Made by a program: the position numbers and the translations under genes. Positions 54,052-62,194 of a stretch of DNA of 64,000 nucleotides are shown here, one piece after another (position 1 is the stretch's first letter; each line of letters begins with the position of its first letter). The notes beneath the pieces were generated by a model that was given only the letters and a program-made list of their open reading frames with translations, was not told the DNA's origin and did no database searches. The stretch lies in the NCBI GenBank assembly GCA_902363835.1, contig CABJBM010000015.1:62001-126000 (forward strand), read 5' to 3'. Origin of the DNA: Lachnospiraceae bacterium (GTDB lineage: Bacteria > Bacillota > Clostridia > Lachnospirales > Lachnospiraceae).

Positions 54052-56418
54052 ATGCAATTGTATATGAATATAACGACAGGTGATTACAGCGGTGAGGATA
54101 TGAGCCGGAAAAATTTTAAAAGTTACACCCTGTATGATCACTATCGATATTTTGAATTTGATATTTTAATTAGACCGCAGGCTGTGTCTTTTTGTGACCA
54201 ATGGGCGGACCGTCTGTTAAAGGAGGGGATCCTGACAGTTAAAAAACACCGGTGTTATTATCAGACGGTTATGGACTTTCTGAGGAAACAGGAGCAAAGC
54301 GGATTTTGGGACCAGTCAAATGAAGAAATTTATATCAGCCTGCATCAGATCCGCACCGGTTTTCTGCCAAAGCAGGAGACAGTATATTTTAAGGATCATA
54401 TGGACTTTGGACCTGCCTGTCCTTTAACCGGCGGGATCGACCAGACCAGGGAGAAGTCCAGGCTCATAGTGGAAAAGAAGCAGGTCCTGGTGATGATCAG
54501 CGATTGGAAGCTATTGGATCAGGGGCTTCGGGATATGGATTACTTTGTAAAGTGCGGTAAAAAGGTATATCTTCTCCTTAAGACAGAATCACTGACTCCG
54601 GCCGTATCGGCAGGCAAGCTGATTCGTTTGTTGGAGGAGCTGCCAGGGATTGGAGCGATGATCCATATCGTCAGAGAGAACGGGCCGGGGCGGTTAACGG
54701 ACTTCAGGTGCATTGAATATGACCAGCAGCTGCAGAACGCTGTTGACAGAGGTGATATCTTCTTGTGCGGATATGGAGAGGAAGCGCTTTTGTCAGTCAG
54801 AAATTTAAAGCTGGATTCCATCATCCATGTGATTCCGGAGATGCTTTACGCGAAAGCAGCCGTGAACCTTTATTCCGACCATACCTATTCCGTTATTTAT
54901 GCTCCTGGGGGATTTGACCTGTTTCCTTACCTCCATCTTGTGGAACTGCCGGAATTAACTTATTTTCATACCAGTTCTTTGTCCCATCAGTATGGGAACG
55001 GAATATACAGTGACCCGGTCTGCCGGCTATATGAGAAATTTCCTGATTATTTTATTAATGTATTCGGAGAGCTGCCCTGGGAATCTGCAATTACATCAGG
55101 AAGCCGGTATTTAAAGGAGTACCGGAAAGATCTGGCGGCCTGGCTCCTTTACAAAGCAGATCTGATTCAGGAGAAGATCGTAAGAAGGACAGATATACAT
55201 AATTTTTCTGTTTATCACACTCATACTGATGGAAGCGGACACACATTGATAAATGGTCTGCTGATTAAGGGGGCTGAAAGGGCACAGGTGTTTCTTGTGG
55301 ATTCTTATAACGGTATGTCTTTCAGGCAGTATATGAGAAAGATGGGGGTTTTTAAAGAGCCCCGGTATATATGTAATTTTATGTTTTTTACAACCCCTTA
55401 CATATTTGACTGTTATAACCGTCTCAGGAGCCAAAGGCCGGAAGAACAGATCCAGCCGGCATGTGCCCATATTGATTATTATTTTATCAGGGAGCCGGCG
55501 GGGATCAGGCAGTCATTTCCTCTCTATAACAAGTCCTGCATCGGAATGGATGAGAACGGACAATTTTATATATTTCATTATCAGCTGGGCGGCGGCAGGA
55601 TATGGATTAATGGTTATGGCATAGTCTGGAATCCGGCTGATGTCAATGCAGCCCATCCGCAGAGAGTATCTGTATATACCCCATATATGTCAATTGAAGA
55701 TGAACGGCAGGAATCCTGGTCATACACAAAGGTGGTAGGGCAGGGACGGGTTAATGTTGTCATTTTTGGAGAAAAAATCGTGTGCATCAGAAGGGGAGAT
55801 GTGATGCTTCCTTCCATTGGCGTGGTAATATCCCTGACGGAAGAAGAAGGAGACAGGATGCTTGACTGTATTGGAGTTGGAAAATCGGAGAATGGCTACT
55901 GCAATGATTGCTGCGGGCTTAGTCTGAAGGTGGACTTAGATCCGCCAAAGACTGTGGGTAAGGATACCTGGAACCATATGAGATGGGTGTTTGGGGGTGG
56001 AATCTCCTTGATTGACAAGGGGATTAGTCTGTTTGACCGGCCAGGAGCCTCAGACGCCGGATTCCGGCAGGAAGGCTGGCTGTCACCCCTGTCTGTTCAG
56101 ACACAGGAAAGTAAGACCCATGATGAGGTTGAACGACATCCCCGCACAGTGCTGGGATTAACGAAAGCAGGTGAGTTGTTTGTATTGGTTTTTTCAGGAA
56201 GAAGCAGAATTTCCCGGGGAGTGACCTACCGTGAGGTGTGCGGGCTATCCCGCCGGTATATTGGTGAGATTGAAAGCATGATCAATCTGGATGGAGGGGC
56301 ATCTTCCTTTCTGGGAGTATGCGGGAATGGAGTGTTTGCTGAACTGAGTTACCCTGCTTGTACAGATTCCACCTGCACCGGTCAGGTGCGGAATGTAAAC
56401 AGTTTACTCATAATTTAA
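54052..56418 (+). CDS. Phosphodiester-glycosidase (NAGPA-domain) protein with long novel N terminus
   Basis: A 788-residue cytoplasmic protein (no signal peptide). The C-terminal about 240 residues match the phosphodiester glycosidase/NAGPA domain: HPRTVLGLTKAGELFVLVFSG followed by INLDGGASSF (744-753), with the invariant Asp747-Gly-Gly. NAGPA enzymes split sugar-1-phosphodiesters, freeing the sugar and a phosphomonoester. The first about 500 residues I cannot assign; a C39-peptidase-like or other cysteine-free domain (YHTHTDGSG) is not ruled out. It follows a ROK regulator and precedes a phosphohexomutase. Substrate unproven. Confidence 0.7.
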   Translation: MQLYMNITTGDYSGEDMSRKNFKSYTLYDHYRYFEFDILIRPQAVSFCDQWADRLLKEGILTVKKHRCYYQTVMDFLRKQEQSGFWDQSNEEIYISLHQIRTGFLPKQETVYFKDHMDFGPACPLTGGIDQTREKSRLIVEKKQVLVMISDWKLLDQGLRDMDYFVKCGKKVYLLLKTESLTPAVSAGKLIRLLEELPGIGAMIHIVRENGPGRLTDFRCIEYDQQLQNAVDRGDIFLCGYGEEALLSVRNLKLDSIIHVIPEMLYAKAAVNLYSDHTYSVIYAPGGFDLFPYLHLVELPELTYFHTSSLSHQYGNGIYSDPVCRLYEKFPDYFINVFGELPWESAITSGSRYLKEYRKDLAAWLLYKADLIQEKIVRRTDIHNFSVYHTHTDGSGHTLINGLLIKGAERAQVFLVDSYNGMSFRQYMRKMGVFKEPRYICNFMFFTTPYIFDCYNRLRSQRPEEQIQPACAHIDYYFIREPAGIRQSFPLYNKSCIGMDENGQFYIFHYQLGGGRIWINGYGIVWNPADVNAAHPQRVSVYTPYMSIEDERQESWSYTKVVGQGRVNVVIFGEKIVCIRRGDVMLPSIGVVISLTEEEGDRMLDCIGVGKSENGYCNDCCGLSLKVDLDPPKTVGKDTWNHMRWVFGGGISLIDKGISLFDRPGASDAGFRQEGWLSPLSVQTQESKTHDEVERHPRTVLGLTKAGELFVLVFSGRSRISRGVTYREVCGLSRRYIGEIESMINLDGGASSFLGVCGNGVFAELSYPACTDSTCTGQVRNVNSLLII

Positions 56419-56436
56419 GACATAGGAGGTTATGGA

Positions 56437-57858
56437 ATGATCAGATTCGGTACTGGCGGATGGCGTGCCATCATTGGCGATGAATTTACAAAATCCAATA
56501 TCAGGATTCTGGCGGCAGCATTGGCGGAGAAGATAAAGGAAGAAAGCAACGGGGAGCAGGGGGTGGTAGTAGGCTATGACAGAAGGTTTTTATCGGTGGA
56601 GGCGGCTGGCTGGGTATGTGAGGTTATGGCCGGCTATGGGATTGTGGTACGGCTGGTGAAAATGGAAGCTCCTACTCCACTGATCATGTACTGTGTAAAA
56701 TATTACGGGACCAGGTATGGACTGATTATCACGGCCAGCCATAATCCGGCTGTCTACAATGGTATCAAGATATTTACTGAAGGCGGCTGTGACGCATCGG
56801 AGGAGGTGACTTCTGATCTGGAGAGGCATATAGAGAGAATCCGGGATCAGGAGATATTGTCCATGCCTTATGAAAAGGGGGTTGAAGCTAAGCTGATCAT
56901 GGAAATTAATCCCCAGAATGAATATGTGGATTCCATTATCCGCAGTATTGATATGGAGGCGATTCGTGCCCGGCAGCTTAAGATCGTCCTGGATCCCATG
57001 TACGGGGTTTCCAAGACCTCACTGCAGATGATTCTTTCAACTGCCAGATGCAGGCTGGACGTAATACATGAACGGCACGATGCACTTTTTGGCGGCCGGC
57101 TCCCGGCTCCCACAGAAGAGACCTTAAAATCTCTGGCAAACTATGTTGCTGAAAATCAATTTGACCTGGGAATCGCTACGGACGGTGATGCTGACCGTGT
57201 AGGAATCATTGATAACAAAGGGAATTTTCTTCACCCCAATAAAATATTGGTGCTTCTGTATTATTATCTGTTAAAATACAAAAAATGGACCGGACCGGTT
57301 GTAAGAAATATTGCCACCACCCATCTGCTGGACCGAATAGCGGAAATGTATGGGGAGGTGTGTTATGAAACACCTGTAGGTTTTAAGCATATATCTTCCA
57401 GGATGGAGGAGACAGGAGCGGTCATTGGAGGCGAATCTTCCGGCGGGCTTACGGTCAGAGGGCATATACGGGGCAAGGATGGGATATATGCTTCTGCGCT
57501 TCTGGTGGAAATGATGGCCGTGACCGGAAAGGAGCTGCCGGATATCTATGAGGAAATAACCCATGAGTTTGGTGAATTTCATATGGAGGAGAGAGATTAC
57601 CGGTTCAGTGAAAAGAAGAAAGCACAGGTAATGAAGCGGTTGCTGGAGGATCGGGAACTGCCGGAATTTGAGGATGAGATCCGGCATGTTTCTTATATAG
57701 ATGGCTGCAAAGTCTATTTTAAGAACGATGGCTGGATTATAGCCCGTTTTTCGGGAACCGAGCCGCTGCTCCGGGTATTTTGTGAAATGGAGAACATTGC
57801 CGAGGCCAGAAAAAACTGTCTGTTAATGGAAGAATTTTTAAGAGTGGATGAAGCTTGA
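56437..57858 (+). CDS. Phosphoglucomutase/phosphomannomutase
   Basis: A 473-residue alpha-D-phosphohexomutase with the phosphoserine loop TASHNP (Ser101), metal loop DGDADR (249-254), sugar-binding GGESSGG and phosphate-binding RFSGTEP. It interconverts hexose 1- and 6-phosphates. AGGAGG precedes the ATG. In this operon it would move an imported or released sugar 1-phosphate into glycolysis as the 6-phosphate. Confidence 0.92.
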   Translation: MIRFGTGGWRAIIGDEFTKSNIRILAAALAEKIKEESNGEQGVVVGYDRRFLSVEAAGWVCEVMAGYGIVVRLVKMEAPTPLIMYCVKYYGTRYGLIITASHNPAVYNGIKIFTEGGCDASEEVTSDLERHIERIRDQEILSMPYEKGVEAKLIMEINPQNEYVDSIIRSIDMEAIRARQLKIVLDPMYGVSKTSLQMILSTARCRLDVIHERHDALFGGRLPAPTEETLKSLANYVAENQFDLGIATDGDADRVGIIDNKGNFLHPNKILVLLYYYLLKYKKWTGPVVRNIATTHLLDRIAEMYGEVCYETPVGFKHISSRMEETGAVIGGESSGGLTVRGHIRGKDGIYASALLVEMMAVTGKELPDIYEEITHEFGEFHMEERDYRFSEKKKAQVMKRLLEDRELPEFEDEIRHVSYIDGCKVYFKNDGWIIARFSGTEPLLRVFCEMENIAEARKNCLLMEEFLRVDEA

Positions 57859-58129
57859 ACCTGCAGGAGGGATATACGGGAGTAAAAAATCAAAGACACT
57901 TTCTTGTAATACTCTTGCATACTCATATAAAAAACATGAAATATAGTTACAGCAATTATCATTTACTTTCATTAAAAATGCCTTTTGTATTCTCTCAAAA
58001 ATAACCGGGCAAACCAGATGCCTGCGTACTCATAATACTGCACTAAGCTTTTTATTACATCCATTGCCTGCTGCAATAAGAATCTCTCAAAGGACAGGCA
58101 TTTTGTCATATATCATAAATCAAGAGACA
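57859..58129. other. Intergenic DNA after the sugar-phosphate operon
   Basis: No gene. A TGCCTG...CAGGCA inverted repeat (about 58065-58100) followed by TTTTGT may be a weak terminator. Confidence 0.35.
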
Positions 58130-58187
58130 GGTTACATTCAATTTATAAAATTTAAATAAAGATATCGCATGTAACCGAAATGTAACC
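58130..58187. promoter_or_regulatory. ATGTAACC repeats, OmpR/PhoP-type binding-site candidate
   Basis: GGTTACAT (58130-58137, inverted) and two direct copies ATGTAACC at 58169-58176 and 58180-58187, exactly 11 bases apart. They lie immediately upstream of TATAAT (58197-58202) in place of a -35 box. An 11-base direct-repeat period in this position is the hallmark of OmpR/PhoB-family activators. Confidence 0.5.
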
Positions 58188-58196
58188 GCTCTGGTT

Positions 58197-58210
58197 TATA
58201 ATTATACAAT
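58197..58210 (+). promoter_or_regulatory. -10 region of the repeat-protein gene
   Basis: TATAAT (58197-58202) followed by TACAAT (58205-58210); no recognisable -35, consistent with activator dependence. Confidence 0.5.
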
Positions 58211-58222
58211 AACAAAAGGATA

Positions 58223-59119
58223 ATGGTGACAATTATGATAAATGGAAATATTAGTGTAGTTCGGGGAACTGACCGATATATTACGATAGCAGTGGATGAA
58301 TGCGATGGTTGCAATATTAAGGGAGTCATGTTTCACTGGGATGATCCACAGGGAATTCAATACAGCGGTATGATGGAAATGATTTTAAATATGGACTATG
58401 TATTTGATTCCATGAGCTGTCCAAAACAAACATTTCAAATGCGGCGTTTTCCAGGAACCAATCCCCCTGATTTTGTAACCAAGACCAGCGGGGAGAAAGT
58501 ACGGGAGGGAAAACTGAGTACCTTTCGTATATACATGCAGTATCGTTACCATGCCAGCTGGCAGGGGGTGATCCACTGGGAGGAAGGGGATTTGCAGGCG
58601 CCGTTTGAAAGCATGCTTCAGCTGATTCTTACCATGGACCAGATGCTGAAAAGACATCCCCAGGTGGGACAGGAAGGGGAAGTATTTAATTCCTTCCATG
58701 TGGCTATTGATGGTTATGATTCCGGACGGATTACAGGAAATTACCAGAATGTTTCTGCAGGCCTGACAGAACAGCACGATATTCCGGCTGATCTGGCAGA
58801 AACGCTGGGAAAATTTATGGAGATCAGAATCTTAAAGGAAGGTATTTCAAAATATGAATTGGATTACGGCCGGCTGCTTTTCCATGAGATTTATTCCATG
58901 TGCAGAAGAGTTGGACAAAAAGCGACCTTTTCCATTAAGATCATGTTTCGTGAGCATTCTACGTGGCAGGGCATTATTTACTGGAGAGAAGGAAAGGTGG
59001 AACAGCCCTTTAGGAGCTTCAAGGAAATGCTTTATCTGATAGTATCCGTGGTAGGAGAAATACCGGCAATTGATGAAAGCTATGAGGAAGAGATGCCGCC
59101 AATTGCCCTTGGGTCATAA
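58223..59119 (+). CDS. Hypothetical protein with two to three internal repeats
   Basis: Up to 298 residues, no signal peptide, no family recognised. The strongest feature is an internal duplication. TFRIYMQYRYHASWQGVIHW and TFSIKIMFREHSTWQGIIYW each continue into EG-x4-PF-x-S and a hydrophobic M/L-rich helix. A third, degenerate copy (GVMFHWDDPQGI...MMEMILNMD) lies near the N terminus. The start is uncertain: ATG 58223 is 2 bases after AAAAGGA, GTG 58226 is better spaced (5), ATG 58235 is also possible. A strong terminator follows. It is probably a monocistronic regulated gene. Confidence 0.65.
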   Translation: MVTIMINGNISVVRGTDRYITIAVDECDGCNIKGVMFHWDDPQGIQYSGMMEMILNMDYVFDSMSCPKQTFQMRRFPGTNPPDFVTKTSGEKVREGKLSTFRIYMQYRYHASWQGVIHWEEGDLQAPFESMLQLILTMDQMLKRHPQVGQEGEVFNSFHVAIDGYDSGRITGNYQNVSAGLTEQHDIPADLAETLGKFMEIRILKEGISKYELDYGRLLFHEIYSMCRRVGQKATFSIKIMFREHSTWQGIIYWREGKVEQPFRSFKEMLYLIVSVVGEIPAIDESYEEEMPPIALGS

Positions 59120-59135
59120 GAACTGTGTCATAAAG

Positions 59136-59176
59136 TGCACTTTACAGGACATAAAATCTGTAAGGTGCATTTTTTT
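59136..59176 (+). terminator. Terminator after the repeat-protein gene
   Basis: TGCACTTTACAG (59136-59147) and CTGTAAGGTGCA (59158-59169) pair with one G-U, followed by seven T. Confidence 0.85.
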
Positions 59177-59316
59177 GATTGTAATTATATTGTAGATTTT
59201 CTCGGTGCTTTCTTATATAATAAAAAGGAGAGCAGTTGCCCTTACAAAAGAAAAGCGGTAAAAGTAAGGAAAGGCATCAGTTATTACAGAAAACAAAAAT
59301 TAAGGATGGAAAAAGC

Positions 59317-60696
59317 ATGTATCAAATTGATTTTCATAAACCAGAGGCAATTCATTTTATTGGAATAGGCGGAATCAGCATGAGCGGCCTGGCTGAAATT
59401 CTCATTGATGAGGGATTTACCGTTACTGGATCGGATTCCCAGAAGTCAGAGCTGACACGCCATTTAGAGACAAAGGGCGCAGACATTGCATATGGACAGC
59501 GGGCAGAGAATATTAAAGAGGGAATTGATGTGGTCGTTTATACGGCTGCGGTTCATCCGGATAATCCGGAATTTGCAGAAGCCAAAGAAAAAGGACTTCC
59601 CATACTCAGCCGTGCAGAACTCCTTGGACAGATGATGAAAAATTATGAAAACTCCATAGCCGTATCCGGGACCCACGGTAAGACCACCACTACTTCCATG
59701 ATAACGGAGGTCCTTTTAGCGGCCGAAGTAGATCCTACCATATCCGTAGGCGGAATTTTAAATTCCATTGGAGGCAATATCCGGGTGGGAGGTCCCAGGC
59801 TGTTTGTAACAGAAGCCTGTGAATATACCAATAGCTTTCTGTCCTTTTTTCCCACAATGGAGGTGATCCTGAACATAGAAGCGGATCATCTTGATTTCTT
59901 TAAAGATATTAAAGATATTCGCCATTCCTTCCGCCTTTTCGCCGAAAAGCTTCCACAAAACGGATCCCTGGTGATCAACAATGATATTGAGAGCAGAGAG
60001 GAAATTACAGATGGACTGCCATGTAATGTGATCACCTTTGGCAAGAGACCTGGAAGCAGGTATCAGGCAGAGGCTATCCGCTTTGATGAACTTGCAAGGG
60101 CTACTTATGATTTAAAGGTGGACGGAAATGTTGTGGATACCATAACACTGGGAGTTCCCGGCGAGCATAATGTGTATAACTCCCTGGCTGTGGCTGCTGT
60201 TTGTGCAGAACTGGGAATTGACTTAGAGCTGATTAAAAAAGGACTGAAGCGTTTTACAGGAACCAACCGGCGCTTTGAAAAAAAGGGAGAGCTGTCCGGC
60301 ATTACCATTATTGATGATTATGCCCACCATCCCCAGGAAATCAGAGCCACCCTGGAAACGGCAAAGCACTATCCACATAAAAGGCTGTGGGTGGCATTCC
60401 AGCCTCATACCTATACCAGGACAAAGGCGTTTCTGGATGAGTTTGCGGAGGCTCTGTCTCTGGCTGATGAGGTGATCCTTGCAGACATTTATGCTGCCCG
60501 TGAAGCTGATAATTTAGGAATCAGTTCCAAAGATATTGCGGAGAGAATTGAAAAAAGAGGTGTAAAAGCCCATTACCTTTCATCCTTTGATGAGATCGAA
60601 ACATTTATTTTAGAAAATTGTATACACGGTGATTTGTTGATAACTATGGGGGCCGGAGACATTGTAAAAGTGGGGGAAAAGCTTTTAGGCTTATAG
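59317..60696 (+). CDS. murC: UDP-N-acetylmuramate--L-alanine ligase
   Basis: A 459-residue Mur ligase from ATG 59317 (AAGGATGG upstream; the open frame to 59236 is unlikely). N-terminal Rossmann domain with HFIGIGGISMSGLAEIL, ATP loop GTHGKTT (118-124; Lys122), central NIEADHLDFF, substrate loop NRRFEKKG, C-terminal domain with YAHHP. It adds L-Ala to UDP-MurNAc in peptidoglycan synthesis. The gene stands alone; its 3' end abuts a DnaA-box cluster. Confidence 0.95.
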   Translation: MYQIDFHKPEAIHFIGIGGISMSGLAEILIDEGFTVTGSDSQKSELTRHLETKGADIAYGQRAENIKEGIDVVVYTAAVHPDNPEFAEAKEKGLPILSRAELLGQMMKNYENSIAVSGTHGKTTTTSMITEVLLAAEVDPTISVGGILNSIGGNIRVGGPRLFVTEACEYTNSFLSFFPTMEVILNIEADHLDFFKDIKDIRHSFRLFAEKLPQNGSLVINNDIESREEITDGLPCNVITFGKRPGSRYQAEAIRFDELARATYDLKVDGNVVDTITLGVPGEHNVYNSLAVAAVCAELGIDLELIKKGLKRFTGTNRRFEKKGELSGITIIDDYAHHPQEIRATLETAKHYPHKRLWVAFQPHTYTRTKAFLDEFAEALSLADEVILADIYAAREADNLGISSKDIAERIEKRGVKAHYLSSFDEIETFILENCIHGDLLITMGAGDIVKVGEKLLGL

Positions 60697-60757
60697 TTAT
60701 CCACATTATCCACATAGTTTTCAACATTTTATGTTAAGAGACTATGTGGATTTTTTA
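60697..60757 (+). terminator. murC terminator formed from DnaA-box-like sequence
   Basis: ATCCACATAGT (60708-60718) and ACTATGTGGAT (60741-60751) are perfect complements, with an inner AACAT/ATGTT stem, followed by TTTTTT. The 5' arm is part of the second TTATCCACA 9-mer. Confidence 0.7.
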
Positions 60758-60895
60758 ATTTACATAATTTATAGTCTTACAATTTACAAAATCTCGATTT
60801 TATCAGCAAATCGACACGATTCGGAGAAGAAATCCTATTTATGTATACTTAGTTTCCACATTATCCACAATATCCACAATTCATTTAGTGGATAA
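60697..60895. other. DnaA-box cluster around an AT-rich segment
   Basis: Perfect TTATCCACA occurs at 60697-60705, 60706-60714 and 60861-60869. Near matches are GTTTCCACA 60852-60860, ATATCCACA 60870-60878, and on the reverse strand TTATCCACT 60887-60895 and AAATCCACA 60745-60753. Several abut with exact 9-base period. The 60754-60851 middle is AT-rich. This is the make-up of a DnaA-binding region (origin-like, titration or regulatory). Confidence 0.6.
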
Positions 60896-60950
60896 CTACG
60901 GCTATTTTCTTTTAGTTGGACTTGTGGTATCATATTCACGAAGGCAATGA

Positions 60951-61077
60951 GCAGTGCGAAACAGAGCGGGAGAAAACTTTCGTCGTGCTCGCACGTAAGA
61001 AAGTTTTCTCCCGCTCTGTTTCATAGGGCGAGCGCCCGTGAGCCCGGGAAGCCCCAGGATTCCCGGGCTTACACTGC
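60951..61077. repeat. Multi-hairpin palindromic element
   Basis: Outer GCAGTG (60951-60956) / CACTGC (61072-61077) enclose three hairpins. The first is a perfect 24-bp stem (60958-60981 with 60999-61022) with an inner CGTGC/GCACG tip. The second is GGGCG-AG-CGCCC (61026-61037). The third is AGCCCGGGAA/TTCCCGGGCT (61041-61050 and 61060-61069). The element is GC-rich in an AT-rich gap. It may be a MITE-like intergenic repeat or a structured RNA. Confidence 0.6.
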
Positions 61078-61104
61078 GGACTGGCGATACAAAAAGGTGA
61101 GGTC

Positions 61105-62160
61105 ATGGAAGTGAATATTAAAAGCAGTTTTAAAATAAACGTAACGGTAATATCCAATGCATTTATTGATGAATATATGGCAGGAGCCAACGGTGAGTAC
61201 ATAAAGGAATATTTATATTTAATGCGCCATGAAGGGGAAGAAATTACTGTTTCCATGATAGCGGATGCGTTAAACCACACAGAAGCGGATGTAGCGCGGG
61301 CCTTATCCTATTGGAAAAACGCCGGAGTCCTTGAAGAACCCCTGCCTGTAAAGCGCACTATGTCTCAGCCGGTCTCTCCCGCAGCCTCTGAGACCGCCTG
61401 TTCCGGAGCCTGTGTGGAGGAACAAAAGAAACCAGAAACCACCGGCCGCCGAACAGTCTATTCGCCTGAGAAAATAAGCAGCCTTGCCGGAGATGAGGAT
61501 TTTTCCCAGCTTCTTTATATTGCCCAGAAATACATGAATAAGGTATTCACCCAGAGGGAGTGCGAGGTATTTGCCTACCTTTATGACGGTCTTCACATGA
61601 CGGTGGAGCTGTTGGAATATGTGGTGGAGTACTGTGTTCAAGGCGGCCACAGCAGCATCCGCTATATTGAAACAGTTGCCATCAGCTGGCATGAAAAAGG
61701 ATTTCGAACCGTGGAGGATGCCAAGAGTTATGCCCATACCTTTACCAAGGATTCCTTTGCTGTTATGAAAGCCTTTGGATTAAATGACAGAAAACCGGGA
61801 GATATGGAGAGAGATTTTATGGACCGGTGGTTCCGGGCCTATGGATTTACCAGGGAGCTGGTAGTTGAAGCCTGCAACAGAACGCTGGCGGCCACCCACA
61901 CGCCCAGTTTCCAGTATGCTGATAAAATACTGGAGGGCTGGAAAAAGGCAGGAGTGCGCTCCATGGAAGAGGTCAGGAAGCTGGATGAGCAGTATGCGGA
62001 CCGTATAAAAAGCGGGGAACATAAAACAGGTAAAAGCGGAGAAAATAAACAAACCCAGGCCCCCAAGGGAAGGAAAGGCCAGAACCAGTTTCAGAATTTC
62101 CCTCAAAGAGAGATCGATTATGATGCCCTTGTTCTGAGGCAATTAACAGAACGGCAATAG
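61105..62160 (+). CDS. DnaD-domain replication protein
   Basis: A 351-residue primosome-type protein: an N-terminal winged-helix region (about 1-80; YIKEYLYLMRHEGEEITVSMIADAL) and two DnaB_2/DnaD C-terminal domains (about 145-210 and 230-295), each with the Y-x-x-x-I-x-x-x-W pattern (IRYIETVAISW, FQYADKILEGW). A Lys/Gln-rich tail follows. DnaD-type proteins help load the replicative helicase. AAAAAGGTGAGG precedes the ATG; the helicase loader gene follows by 34 bases. Confidence 0.85.
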   Translation: MEVNIKSSFKINVTVISNAFIDEYMAGANGEYIKEYLYLMRHEGEEITVSMIADALNHTEADVARALSYWKNAGVLEEPLPVKRTMSQPVSPAASETACSGACVEEQKKPETTGRRTVYSPEKISSLAGDEDFSQLLYIAQKYMNKVFTQRECEVFAYLYDGLHMTVELLEYVVEYCVQGGHSSIRYIETVAISWHEKGFRTVEDAKSYAHTFTKDSFAVMKAFGLNDRKPGDMERDFMDRWFRAYGFTRELVVEACNRTLAATHTPSFQYADKILEGWKKAGVRSMEEVRKLDEQYADRIKSGEHKTGKSGENKQTQAPKGRKGQNQFQNFPQREIDYDALVLRQLTERQ

Positions 62161-62194
62161 TTTACATAAGACACCGAGAGAAATGGAGGTAATT

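Noticed and set aside
60951..61077. Interpreting the multi-hairpin element as a plain Rho-independent terminator
   Set aside because: The stem is followed by no T run on either strand and the murC terminator is already present upstream.
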